Shown here in pieces: positions 32,676 through 43,588 of a stretch of 64,000 bases of DNA. The first letter of the stretch is position 1; the number at the start of each line of letters is the position of its first letter. The translations under genes were made by a program, and so were the position numbers. The stretch is taken from the NCBI GenBank assembly GCA_028583415.1, contig CM053275.1, forward strand, positions 10,045,208 to 10,109,207. Reading direction: 5' to 3'. Under the pieces are notes generated by a model that was not told where the DNA came from, did no database searches, and saw nothing but the letters and a program-made list of their open reading frames with translations. The stretch is from Protea cynaroides. Its lineage: Eukaryota > Streptophyta > Magnoliopsida > Proteales > Proteaceae.

Positions 32676-33420
32676 GTGTTTACCTGCGATCTCTCTCTCC
32701 CCCTGTTCTTCTCTTTTTCCTCTCTTCTTCGGCTTTTGCTCTTCTTTTCTAGTTTTTTTTTTTTTTTTTTATATTCTTCTCCTCAAGATCTCGCCTCTCC
32801 TTTCTCCCTTTATTTTTTTGTTTCTTCTTCTCCACCGCCCCCTTCTTTTCGATCTTCCCTCTTTTTTTTTCTGTTTTTTTCTTTTTTTTTATTCTCTCTT
32901 CCCACTTCCTTTTCTCTTCGGATCCTCTTTTTTCTTCTTTTTTTTCTTCTTCTCCATTCTCTCTTCCCCCTCCTCCATCTTCTCGATCTTCGCCCTTTTT
33001 GTGTTTTTTTTCTTTTTTTTTTATTCTCTCTCACATTCTCTCCTTTCTCCCTTTCTCTGATTTTTTTTTGTTTCTTCTTCTCCACTGCCCCCTTCTTCTT
33101 GATCTTCCCTCTTTTTTTTTCTTTTTTTTTCTTTTTTTTTTTTTTTTTTATTCTTCTTCCCCATCTCTCTTCCCCCTCCTCTCTTCTGGATCCTCGCCAT
33201 TTTTTTTTTTTTTTTTTTTTCTTCTTCTCCATTCTCTCTTCCCCCTCCTCCATCTTCTCGATCTTCGTCCTTTTTTTGTTTTTTTCTTTTTTTTTCTTCT
33301 CTCTCACATTCTCTCCTTCTCTCCCTCTCTCTCTCCGATCTTCTCCTTTTCCATCCTCCATTATTTTATTTTTTTATTCTTTTCTCCCACCGCCTTCTCT
33401 CTCTTCTCTCCTTAGCTCAA
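32676..33420. repeat. About 750-bp polypyrimidine tract
   Basis: The + strand is almost only C and T, with imperfect repeats at periods of about 243 and 277 bp (for example TTCTTCTCCACCGCCCCCTT at 32825 and a near copy at 33069; CTTCTTCTCCATTCTCTCTT near 32946 and 33223). The 276-residue frame here is only Phe/Leu/Ser/Pro and its reverse is only Lys/Glu/Arg, so neither is credible protein. Confidence 0.9.
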
Positions 33421-33666
33421 GATTTTTTCGAAGATTTCCTCATTGTATGAAATGGAGATGGCAATGGCAGATTCTCGTTCATATTTCTTTGTTTTGGCAT
33501 TCTTGAGATAATCGGGGATGAGTTTCAGAAATGCTTGCATTTAAAAAAATTTGAGGTTCTTTTATATGTTCTAACAGCTTTTTCGGAAATTCATTGATTC
33601 AAACATCTCTGGTATATACTTAAAATAAAAAAATAAAAAAAAATCTCTTGTATCATCAACTGGGAA

Positions 33667-33996
33667 GTGAAAATGAACTTCGAAAACTTCACCAAGAGCT
33701 TTCACCAGAAATTACGATCTCTCCCAAAAGATCCTCCCTGGTGGAGTACTGCATCCTCACTCTCCCTATTTCTACAAAACCAGCTTCAACCACCATCAGT
33801 CCTGCAACAACAATCATTGTTTTATGGTAGCATTGGGTATCTGAGCCCGAACAATGGCGCAAAATGTAAACTGGCAGAACAACTTACACTCATGCTCCAT
33901 CTATGCCATGAACGAAGAATTCCTCTGACCAACTGCTCTGGTCGCAGTGCTCAGAGGGAACCAACGCAAACTAGAGTCGAGTTAGGGCTTGGGTGA
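33667..33996 (+). pseudogene. Possible captured coding fragment inside the Mutator-like element
   Basis: 109-codon frame of ordinary composition (NFENFTKSFHQKLRSLPKDP, then PWWSTASSLSLFLQNQ), more GC-rich than its surroundings. I do not recognise the parent. The later part (after about residue 85) loses protein character. It could equally be the element's own non-coding sequence. Confidence 0.35.
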
Positions 33997-34565
33997 GATT
34001 GAATATGAGAGAGACACAATATACATAACATTACAAAGGATAAATTAGTCATTCAACATATGCCTTTAATATTTCAATCTTTAATAAGAAGGGTAAAATT
34101 GTATTTCAATAATTATGTCAGTTAGTTGGATGTGATTGAGGTTTTTGAAATTTTGTAGAGGTAGATGATGTTGCCAATCCTTATTGGGGTGAATATGAAA
34201 ATTTTTCTTTTTTTTTTACCAAATTTTTTTATCCTAGAACCTTGGGTATATAAAGAAAAAAAAAAGAAAAAAAGAAAAAAAGGAGTAAAAATAATATTCC
34301 TTTTGTATTGGTAACGTGGCTTTAAGAATCCAAATCGGATCACCGATTCTGGTAAAATCAGATCAGAATAGGTTGGCTCTAATTCCCAGTTTTGGTTTCA
34401 GGTAGATATTGGCCGACTTTTACCGATTCTTGCTGAATCCTAAAAGGAAACCAGAAGGAAACCAGAAACGAAAACGACTTGCAGAGCCTTTCCACGAAGG
34501 TGCGCTTTGTAAACTAATAACTTTCCACGCCAATGGTTTGTCTGTCTACCAGTGAAGACCGAACC

Positions 34566-34798
34566 GGATTCAAATCGTCTCATCCCTGAGATTCGGGAGG
34601 CGTGGCGGCGACCCCACTGGATGGTCGCCATGTGGGGGTCGGATGAATCCGACCCCTCCATTCGAGCCGACACTCTCTTGTCGGCTCGGCTTGTCGGCTC
34701 GAACGGAGGGGTTGGATTCATCCAACCTCCACATGGCAACCATCCAGTAGGGTCGCCGCCACCCCTCCCGAATCTCAGGGATGAGACGATTTGGATCC
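34566..34798. mobile_element. Palindromic MITE, family copy D, with perfect 9-bp target duplication and empty site
   Basis: Flanked by GACCGAACC at 34557-34565 and 34799-34807. Starts GGATTCAAATCGTCTCATCC and ends GGATGAGACGATTTGGATCC. The halves pair almost perfectly (GATTCGGGAGGCGTGGCGGC with GCCGCCACCCCTCCCGAATC; GTCGGATGAATCCGACCCC with GGGGTTGGATTCATCCAAC). The duplicate unit at about 38893-38915 reads GAAGACCGAATCACCTTCC, the unoccupied site. Confidence 0.95.
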
Positions 34799-34915
34799 GA
34801 CCGAACCACCTTCCCCACTTCCCATGTACAGTCATTTTCATTTCTATCCGATTCGTCCTTTTAATAATTACTGATCTTCTATTCCTATCCAAGTTTTAAT
34901 TTTTCCTTTTAATAA

Positions 34916-35330
34916 TGTTTCGGCCCTGATCCGTCTCGTAGGCCTAATGAGCTAACTAGACCTGCAAGACAAGCAACGCCCCGTCTCCACTCTGATGCCA
35001 AAGTTAGGGCTCTATGAACAGTTGATGAGCTCGGTGTCGAACCCACATCAGTATTTTAAATATAAGCGGGGTAGGTGAGAGATTTTCCGTCCCAAGTGTC
35101 AGAGCGATAATCCCAATGATGAGTAATGAGTAATAAATGTTGTAGTACCTGAAATCTCGGGATTTACCCTATTTATAGTAAATAGTGTATATTTTTAAAA
35201 TGATGTTTTTGCCCTTTGCTCTTGTGTTCGAATTGGTGAAATGCTTTCTTGTGTCGAATTGGGGATCTCCACGTGGCTCGTTGGTCGAGTTGTCTAGGCT
35301 ATCATGACAGCGTAGCATAATTCCCCAACA
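34916..35330 (+). mobile_element. 415-bp solo LTR with 5-bp target duplication and empty site
   Basis: Starts TGTTTCGGCCCTGATCC and ends ATTCCCCAACA. Flanked by AATAA at 34911-34915 and 35331-35335. The duplicate unit at 39018-39035 reads TTTTAATAATAAAAACTG, which is the flanks joined without the insert. It has a TATA-like AAATATAAG near 35056. Orientation is chosen from that TATA only. Confidence 0.9.
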
Positions 35331-35724
35331 AATAATAAAAACCGATGATGGTTGATTACGTACGAAAGCTTAATCCATGCCATTTATGCAGTTTTTTATG
35401 TTAAAAGACAAAGAATTAAAAGGAAAATGATCTGAATCCTCAATATTCTTATCTGGGTTACGTGAAACACGATCAGAGAGAAGAAAAACCAGAATAATTT
35501 TTTTTTTTTTCCTGGAGGAATCGGGTGTGGATAGGGGAGGGGGTAACAGGAGTAGTCAGCAATCCTCAATGATATAAGAAGATGGAAGAATGGCAATGTT
35601 GCTACGTCCAACCATCTCTCATTTTTCTTATCAATCAATCTATCTTGTCATCTCAGTGGTGTTTGATTAAATTAAGAACAGAGTTTTAGGGAAATTCCTG
35701 CAAACTTCAATTGCAAAAAGCAAG

Positions 35725-35772
35725 AGAGAGAGAGAGAGAGAGAGAAAGGAAGAAGAAGAAGAAGAAGAAGAG
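35725..35772 (+). repeat. (GA)n/(GAA)n in the RING 5' UTR
   Basis: About 11 GA units then about 8 GAA units. It is much shorter in the right duplicate (39424-39455). Confidence 0.9.
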
Positions 35773-35798
35773 GGCAGAGAGGAAAAGAAGGAATATTT

Positions 35799-36580
35799 AT
35801 GGCAGGTATGTTACGAGGAGTGGAGCTGGCTCGAAGGAGAAGAATTCATTCTCATCACGACAACGAACCTAACAACCGCGTTTCTTCCATTCGAGAGCGC
35901 CTTCCGCGGTCGTTTAGTGCAACCCCTAGCACATCAATGGATGCCACCGTTCTCATGGCTCGCAAGAGACTCGAGGAAAAGCTCGGCAGCTTCCGTTCCA
36001 GGTTTGTCTCTAATATTTTTCCATTTTAATCTTTCATTTCTTCATTCTGGGCTCTGTGTTGAGGCAGAGATTGCCATAGGAAGCCTATACTAGATTTAAA
36101 AGTAGGATGGAAGCTCTGTTTTAGTCTGCAATCACCTATTTTCATCGACAATGGAAAATCAGGTTTAACGGATCAAACAAATCTGATCTCAAAAACCCAT
36201 TTTTATCCAATGGAAATTACCTGTCGTAACATGGTATGTAATAGTCTGAAGGAAAACTAATATTGCAATTCCTCAAAAACAGGTTTAATACGACACCCCC
36301 ATCTGCTCCTGTTCAAGTTAGAACATCCCCTCTTGTTCTTCGGCCGAAGAAGATCCAAACAAGTGAAACGAGAACGACTAGTCCACAGCTAAGCCCGAGG
36401 AATTCACAGAGAGAGGTCTGTGCAGTTTGCCTTGATGATCTACAAGACCTGGGAGAGATCACCTACCTTCCTTGTGCTCACAGATACCATTCAGATTGTC
36501 TTATCCCTTGGCTCGCTACCCATTCGCATTGCCCCTACTGTAGAACACTTGTTCCCGCATTATATATGATCAGATGGTGA
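35799..36580 (+). CDS. RING-H2 finger E3 ligase-like protein, left duplicate, altered C-terminus
   Basis: Two exons, 35799-36001 and 36283-36580, 166 residues. RING-H2 proteins act as E3 ubiquitin ligases. The RING is complete: CAVC, LPCAHRYHSDC and CPYC give C-x2-C, C-x-H-x2-H-x2-C, C-x2-C. The N-terminal half is basic (ELARRRRIHSHH, MARKRLEEKLGSF) without membrane segments. Compared with the right copy it lacks six residues in the linker (TRTTSPQLSPRNSQ) and ends PALYMIRW instead of PAL, because the duplication breakpoint replaces the stop. The 5' UTR has (GA)n and (GAA)n runs at 35725-35772. All zinc ligands are intact, so it is probably functional. Confidence 0.88.
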
Positions 36581-39500
36581 TATTGCGCACTTTGTTTATT
36601 GGGAAAAAATAAAATAAAATATATGAATTTTCTAAAATATTTTATGTAATCGTGTGTTTTAGTTTCTCTTGATTTATATAAATGAAAATTATTGATTAAA
36701 AATTCACAGTGAGGATTTTTTTTTGGATGCAAACCCGTATAAGATAAAACTTTCTCTAAAATTTTAATCATTCTTTTGGCTCATTTTGTTTTGACGTAAT
36801 CTCGTAAAATTTTACATGTAACGTTTTCTATTTAATTTTTTTTTCTAATGTTTATTTTTAAGAAGTAAAATATAATGACTTAAAAGTGATAGAAAAAGAA
36901 CTTCGTCTATTTTTTTACATATTGAAAATAAACATTGAAAACAATTGAAAAAAAAAATCATAGGTTAAACTTCCCTAATCTTTACCTAATTATTTCTATG
37001 AAGGCATGAAATCAATGTGGTTGGGTATTGGTGAGACTTCCCTAATCCTTACATAATTTACCACTAATCTCATGTCTGGCAGGCCGTCTGGCAGGCCGTC
37101 TGGCCGTCCGGCTTCACCTTTCTTTCTCTTTTTTCTTTTTTTTCTTCATTAAAGTTCAATATTATTCTTTACCCTTTTGCCTTTGATTCTTCACAATTTT
37201 TTATGCATTATTCTTAAAAATTCAGTTCAGTTCAAGATGTTATTAGTAAAAATCAAAATCGAATTGATAATGATTCAGTTTGTAATTCTCAAACTGAATC
37301 CGAACTGATCAACAATTGATTTATCGGTTCACAAACAGTTCCTTAGACAATTTCTTTTCGGTTCTTTAAATATTTCAAAAATAATTCAATCCACCACATT
37401 GCAACCAAAAAAATTATTCCAAGAACATCAAGCACTTGCACAAATTCATAATAACTTATCAAGAACACCCTCTTGCTTATAGGAAAGGAATTAAGTGACA
37501 ACATGGTAGATAAGGCTATTTTCTTAGAAAGTAATATAGAATAAATATTGTATACTAAGATTGTATTAGGATGTGCACACAAAGCATCATATACAATGGT
37601 GTAAGTTGGTCTGATTTTTGTTTAATCAGTTTGATTTAGTTCTGTCGAAAATATATTAGACATACACCAAAACAGCACCAATTTTTTAGGATATCGAAAA
37701 AAAACCTTTTTCATGACCGTGGTGGTCCTCGAAGCTTCTAGTTTTGTCGACAAAAATGATGGCTACAGTCTTAGAGGAAGGATTAGAGAAACGTGGGATC
37801 TTTAGAGGTCAAAATAAAGTTAATGTTGGACTAGAAATGGCTATGAGTCTTAATTTACTATTGATTATTGGATGAAGCCAGTTTTGGTTTCGAGTATTTG
37901 TCTTTAATTTCAACCTTCAATGGATCGATTTGGAACCATCGGTTTACTAATAGGTTTAGAACAGATTAGAACTGACTTTTATTATTCAAAATCAAAACCA
38001 AACCAATTATATATTGTGACTGTTGGTCCTTTACAAATAAGTTACAATTGAACATGAAACAACATTAAACTTATCTTCCAACATACCACCAAAAGCCCCA
38101 TTTCAAATTCCAAGTCATCTCCATCTCCATCTCCATCTCCATCTCCAAACCATTATATTTATTTTGTAATTTTTGGAAGTGTGGAAGACACACACCATTT
38201 TACCTAAAAAAAAAAAAAAAAAGACACACGCCACAACCAAGATTAATCCCTCCTTGAATCATTTTTTTTTTGGCTTCTTCCCCCTTCTTTTAATTAATAA
38301 AATATTGTAAAACTGAAGAATCCTGAATCATTCGTCAAGCTTCAAGTTTTATAAGACTTTTGAATAAAAAATACCTCAAAAAAAAAAATCATATAGTTAT
38401 GAAAATCTTGGTTTTTTTTTTTTTTTTTTTTTTTGTGTGGTCAAATTCCATTTTTTAGGGTTTTATCCAATTCCAATCTCATTTGAATCAAAATCAATTG
38501 AGGTCAATTCTGGGTTATTTTTTTCTAGGTTTTTAAACCTTGGTTATATAAAGAATAAAAAAAGTAAAAAAAAAATATTCCTTTTATTTTGGTAACATGG
38601 TTCTAAGAATCCGAATCGGATCACCGATTCTGGTCAAATCGGATCAGAATAGGCTGGCTCTAATTCCTAATTCTGGTTTCAGGTCGATATTGGCTGACTT
38701 TTACCGATTCATGCTGAATGATAATCCGAAACGAGATGCCCGAACCATATTTGGTAACCAAAGAAGAAGTCAAGTGACTAAAGAATCCAAGAAGGAAACC
38801 AGAAGGAAACCAGAACGAAAACGACTTGCAGAGCCTTTCCACGAAGGTGCGCTGTGTAAAACTAATAGCTTTCCACGCCAGTGCTTTGTCTGTCTACCAA
38901 TGAAGACCGAATCACCTTCCGCACTTCCCATGTACAGTCATTTTGATTTCTATCCAACTATGATTTCTATTTTGATAATTACTGATCTTTTATTCCTATC
39001 CAAGTTTTAACTTTTCCTTTTAATAATAAAAACTGATGATGGTTGATTACGTACGAAAGCTTAATCAATGCCATTTATGCAGTTTTTTATGTTAAAAGGA
39101 TTAAAAGAAAACATGGAAGATCTCAATCCTCAATATTCCTATCCGGGTTACGTGAAACACGATCACAGGAGAAAAGAAAAGCCAGAATAATTTTTTTTTA
39201 TTTTTTTTTTTTATTTTTTTGGAGGAATGGGGTGTGGATGGGGGAGGGGGTAACAGGAGTAGTCTGCAATCTGCAATGATATAAGAAGATGGAAGAATGA
39301 CACTGGTGCTACAACTATCTATCATTTTTCCTATCAATCAATCTATCTTGTCATCTCAGTGGTGTTTGGTTAAATTAAGAAGAGAGTTCTAGGGAAATTC
39401 CTGCAAAATTCAATTGCAAAAGCGAGAGAGAGAAAGGAAGAAGAAGAAGACGAAGAGGGCAGGGAGGAAAAGAAGGAATATTTATGGCAGGTATGTTACC

Positions 39501-40270
39501 AGGAGTGGAGCTGGCTCGAAGGAGAAGAATTCATTCTCATCACGATAACGAACGTAACAACCGCGATTCTTCTATTCGAGAGCGCCTTCCGCGGTCGTTT
39601 ACTGCAACCCCTAGCACATCAATGGATGCCACCGCTCTCATGGCTCGCAAGAGGCTCGAGGAGAAGCTCGGTAGCTTCTGTTCCAGGTTTGTCCTCCTCC
39701 TCCTCTATTATTTTTCCTTTTTAATCTTTCATTTCTTCATTCTGGGTCTGTGTTTAGGCAGATATTGCCATTGGAAGCCTCTCTGTTTTACTCTGCAATC
39801 ACCTATTTTCATCGACCTATTTTCATGGAAAATTGAAAATCAGGTTTAACGGATCAAACAAATCTGGTCTCAAAAACCCATTTTTATCTTTATCCAATGA
39901 AAATTACCTGTCGTAACAGAGTATGTAATAGTCTGAAGGAAAACTAATATTGCAATTCCTCAAAAACAGGTATAATACAACACCTCAATCTGCTCCTGTT
40001 CAAGTTAGAAGATCCTCTCATGTTCATCGGCCGAAGAAGATCCAAACAAGTGAAACAAGAACGACTGAAACAAAGGTTCGCAGTAGTCCCGAGCTAAGCC
40101 GGAGGAATTCACAGAGAGAGGTTTGTGCGGTTTGCCTTGATGATCTGCAAGACCTGCGAGAGATCACCTACCTTCCTTGTGCTCACAGCTACCACTCAGA
40201 TTGCCTTCTCCCTTGGCTCGCTACCCATTCGCATTGCCCCTACTGTAGAACACTTGTTCCCGCATTATGA
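36566..40270. repeat. Tandem segmental duplication, right unit
   Basis: Directly follows the left unit. It starts ATGATCAGATGGTGATATTG, matching ATGGTCGGATGGTGACATTG at 29689. It lacks the Mutator-like element, MITE D and the 415-bp solo LTR. After 40270 the sequence is unique, so this unit keeps the original gene end. Confidence 0.9.
39484..40270 (+). CDS. RING-H2 finger E3 ligase-like protein, right duplicate
   Basis: Two exons, 39484-39686 and 39970-40270, 167 residues. Same layout as the left copy: basic N-terminus MAGMLPGVELARRRR, then a Ser/Thr linker, then the RING-H2 CAVC...LPCAHSYHSDC...CPYC at about 118-160, ending LVPAL. Intron position and phase are identical to the left copy. 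This copy has the longer linker (TETKVRSSPELS) and the simple stop, so I take it as the ancestral form. Confidence 0.9.
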
Positions 40271-41566
40271 TCCTTAATTTTTTTTTTCTACAAAATAAAT
40301 AATGATGAAATAAGATTTCTTTCTCCCCCTTTGTTCATACTTCATAGTCATGGTGGCGTAGATGTGCCACAATCCTCTGTTTTTCTGCGTCTGGTTGATG
40401 AAGTCGAGGTGGGATCTTACTTGTAATGTACAGGCAATTTCAAAATTTCCCAAAATAGGCTTTAGAATAAGATGAGAAGCTTAAGACCAGAGGCGTGTTC
40501 ATGGGTCAAGGCTTCACTTGTAAACTGAAGCGTCGAACAGTTCTGACTTTCGAATGTCAAGCGTATAGATTTATGCTCCTGTAAAGTTATGTCTGAAGCA
40601 TGTAATCTGAAAAGGCAAGAAAGAAAAGACGATCCATGTACTTTGAGTACCTTGAATTTACCCAATTTATTGGTGTCATCCCCATTATCTTCTTCTTGTT
40701 CTTGTTCTTCTTTATCTCACAATTTAAGGGCAAGAGCTGTAATTAATTAACAGTCATCTCTCTCCAATTTGACAAGTCTTTCATGGCATTTATGTATCTT
40801 CGTCAGAAAATTAAAACCATGGAAATGAATAGCAGATTACAAAGTCGTAGTTGGAATAGATGAAATTTCTTTGTCACCTCATTTAAGTTACGTCTCTTTG
40901 AATAATCTTTTCATCTAGAACTTGAAGAATGTTAACTGTTTTTCCTTTTTCTTTTTTTTCTTTTTTTTTATTATCTTTTGAACCTGCTCTGCATTGAGCA
41001 ATGACATAATCAAGTTTGAATTGGGAGGACTTTAGAAGTGTCAAATCTAATGCCTCTTCAGTAGCAGGTAATCGAATAACCGAAAATGTGGTGGCAACAA
41101 TTCTATTAAACAACCTTTTGCATGAAAAAGAATTGAGAATGGCATGTCTCATTGTGTTTAAATCACCAACTGATTATGCTAAAATTCAAATTTGCACCAA
41201 CTTGAAAAAAAGAAAACAAAGTCTATAGAGATCAGTTTCTAGAACATAACAGACCTTCAGGGTTAGACAACATTATCAAGGACAACGGATCATACGTGAC
41301 TTTTCAGCAGATTTGGCCATGGCGTCATCCCTCATGCAATGGAACCAACAAAAATTTCTTTAATGGTGATCGAAGAATGATGGAAGGACTTTCTTTGAGA
41401 AAGTGCGCCCGCCCTCCCCCCTCTTCTCCCCCCCTTTTCTCTCTCTTTTTCTGGGGGTTGGTAAAAATGATAGAAGTGACCAGCTTTTCCAAGCTTCTGT
41501 GTCCCGTCAAAGGACTCAAACCTGGACATGAAGTCTCATCCCATCCCTTCAGACAGTTTTTAGCTG
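40271..41566. other. RING 3' UTR and EGF-gene upstream region
   Basis: AT-rich. I see no coding exon with splice signals. The right end is the promoter side of the EGF-like gene. Confidence 0.5.
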
Positions 41567-41574
41567 TATATAAG
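41567..41574 (+). promoter_or_regulatory. TATA box of the EGF-like gene
   Basis: TATATAAG, 88 bp before the start codon at 41662. Confidence 0.65.
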
Positions 41575-41661
41575 AATCCCTTCTATTTTCAGTTTTCTCA
41601 TCATTACTAGATTGTGTTCTTGCTTTGTCCCTTGCTCGTCCCTTGCTCTTGGGAATCTGAG

Positions 41662-42996
41662 ATGGGTTCAGCTACTATTGCTACTACTACCATCACCTTC
41701 TTCGCCATCTTTCTCTTTCTGCAACCTGGTACAGCCATACACCTCAATAATTCTGGTACTTCTACTGCACTTCTTTCTATTCCTTACCCCTGTTTCTTCA
41801 TTTACAATTTATGGCTCATGACTCTATCAGTGATGAGCCCCTTACTTTGTAGATACAGGTGATGTGTGCGACCTTGTTAACTGCGGAAAGGGAACCTGCA
41901 ATGCTTCTACCGATTACCATCCCTTCGGATACAGGTGTGAATGTGATTCTGGTTGGAAACAGACCCGTCTCAACTTCTATGACAATGAAGATGATGATCT
42001 CCAGTTCCTCCCTTGCATTTATCCTAACTGTAAGTATTAAGCCTTGTTTAAGCGAACTTTAAGTTTTGAGCCTTGGGTTATAGAATATAAGACAAGTGAG
42101 GCAGCCATGTTAACTCACTTCCTTACTTCTGGTGGTTTTTGAATTGATTTGCTAATGCTTTTTCTTTGGTGTTTCCAGGTACCATGAACTACGACTGCAT
42201 AGAAGCCGCAGCTCCTTCTCCATCAACCGCTCCTTCTCCATCAACCACAAAATCTTCATATAATCGATCATCCTCTGATAGTAATACCAAACACCAGCAT
42301 TATCTTTTCAGTAATGATCATGTGAGCCCAACATCGAATGAAATTTTAGTTGAAATTGATTTTATTTGTATATCTTGTCTGGTTTTGTAGCATGCCACTG
42401 GATCTACTGTGGAGGAGGCACATGCAACCATACCACTGGGTATAAGCATGAATGTGAATGCAAAGAGGGATACAATAATCTTTTCAATGACTCCATCTAC
42501 CCATGTATTGGCAACTGTAAGAGCTCTAACTTCCCCTACTTTCGTAACTAGTTTTACATCATGTTACAGTGTGATATCTGCATACATTACATAATCAATT
42601 GTGTTGAAAGAAAAATAGCCATTCTGATGCAAGCTGTGGCATTTGATTATATAAGGCACGATTGGGTCGGATTGCGCACGCCTTGGAATCCAAGCAAACC
42701 AAACTTCATCGACTAATGATACAATTTCTGATAATGGAGGTAAATGATATCATCAATATCTCATGCTTATTTCACCCAAAAGAAAGAAAAACAACTAGTA
42801 GTCTATTTTTAGACTTCGACCCTTGGGAAATAAGGATCTGAGCCATGTTTTCTCCAATAGTCTACTGTACACAATAGCCTTCAAGGCAGACATAGCTTAA
42901 GTTTTTAAAAACAAGAAATTGCTAAACCTTGGAAGGATATATATATAAATTCTATTATACCAACCAGAAAATTCACCTCCTTGTTTCATCCATTTA

Positions 42997-43070
<74 letters not shown>

Positions 43071-43296
43071 TTCAAAAAGTTTTTCTTTTTTACAGAATTT
43101 AAGTTATCACATATTCTCCACAATTCCTTCTTTTTCAGTTCAACTCCATTACAACACTGGAGTTTTAGTTCAGCATCTGATGAATTTCCGCACTCTTCTT
43201 TTTCTTTCTTTTGTTTTTCCAGCAAGCTTAATTCTACCTGGGAACTTCCATTGGCCGATTTTCTTGACGGTGATGTCACTAGCAATGGTCCAGTGA
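41662..43296 (+). CDS. Secreted EGF-like domain protein, probably GPI-anchored
   Basis: Six exons: 41662-41755, 41859-42029, 42179-42310, 42391-42516, 42656-42739, 43223-43296; phases agree, 226 residues. The N-terminal signal peptide is ATTTITFFAIFLFLQPGTA. The first EGF-like module is CDLVNCGKGTCN...YRCECDSGW at about residues 35-65. A Pro/Ser-rich linker (APSPSTAPSPST) follows, then a second module CHWIYCGGGTCN...HECECKEGY. The C-terminus is hydrophobic (FHWPIFLTVMSLAMVQ), after a small-residue stretch, as in GPI signals. It should sit at the cell surface or wall; the ligand is unknown. Several exons end in ...AACT before GTAAG, so the Cys codon is split across introns. The last intron has a TG/GA microsatellite. 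Confidence 0.8.
43001..43070. repeat. (TG)n(GA)n compound microsatellite
   Basis: About 24 TG units followed by about 10 GA units, in the last intron of the EGF-like gene. Confidence 0.97.
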
Positions 43297-43588
43297 AAAT
43301 AGAACAGGCAGCATCAAATTAAGAGTTTTATTGCTGGGCTTTCATTTTATACATTTGTCCGAGTTGCATGATTTCTGATGCTTTATTATTGTCTTTTGAC
43401 TGTATTGATGCTTTATTGATTCCCCCTATGAGTCTTATGTAAGGGAAGAGAATGTAATAATCAGTCCTGGATTAGAGAAGGGACATTTAGACTATTGTAT
43501 AGAGAAATTCTATGTAGAATAAATGTCATCAGAGCATTTTACATTTTATAGTCATCTTATTTTTTAACTTACGGAGAAGGAAATTTTG

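Larger units (their letters stand above)
32207..34207. mobile_element. 2.0-kb Mutator-like element with 72-bp terminal inverted repeats
   Basis: Left end GGAAAATTTTCATATACACC and right end (complement) GAAAAATTTTCATATTCACC continue as near-identical inverted repeats to AAAAACCTCA, about 72 bp with few mismatches. Both sides have nine or more T, consistent with a 9-bp target duplication of (T)9. The duplicate unit has the site without the element near 38515 (TATTTTTTTCTAGG). It has no transposase. The cargo is a 750-bp polypyrimidine tract and a normal-looking frame at 33667-33996, so it may be a Pack-MULE. Confidence 0.85.
29689..36565. repeat. Tandem segmental duplication, left unit
   Basis: Aligned by eye with 36566-40270. 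Shared blocks: 29689-29950 with 36566-36830; 30560-30650 with 37095-37185; 31060-31320 with 37240-37465; 31550-32195 with 37810-38515; 34215-34565 with 38520-38905; 34800-34915 with 38905-39025; 35331-36560 with 39022-40267. The left unit is longer because of insertions: copy C MITE region, 32207-34207, 34566-34798 and 34916-35330. Divergence is moderate, with many substitutions and small indels. Confidence 0.9.

Noticed and set aside
32676..33506. 276-residue frame on + and 183-residue frame on - in the same tract
   Set aside because: Composition is only Phe/Leu/Ser/Pro on one strand and Lys/Glu/Arg on the other, a trivial result of a C/T tract with periodic repeats.
41296..41610. 104-codon frame upstream of the EGF-like gene
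   Set aside because: Crosses the TATA box and promoter region of that gene and has no domain character.
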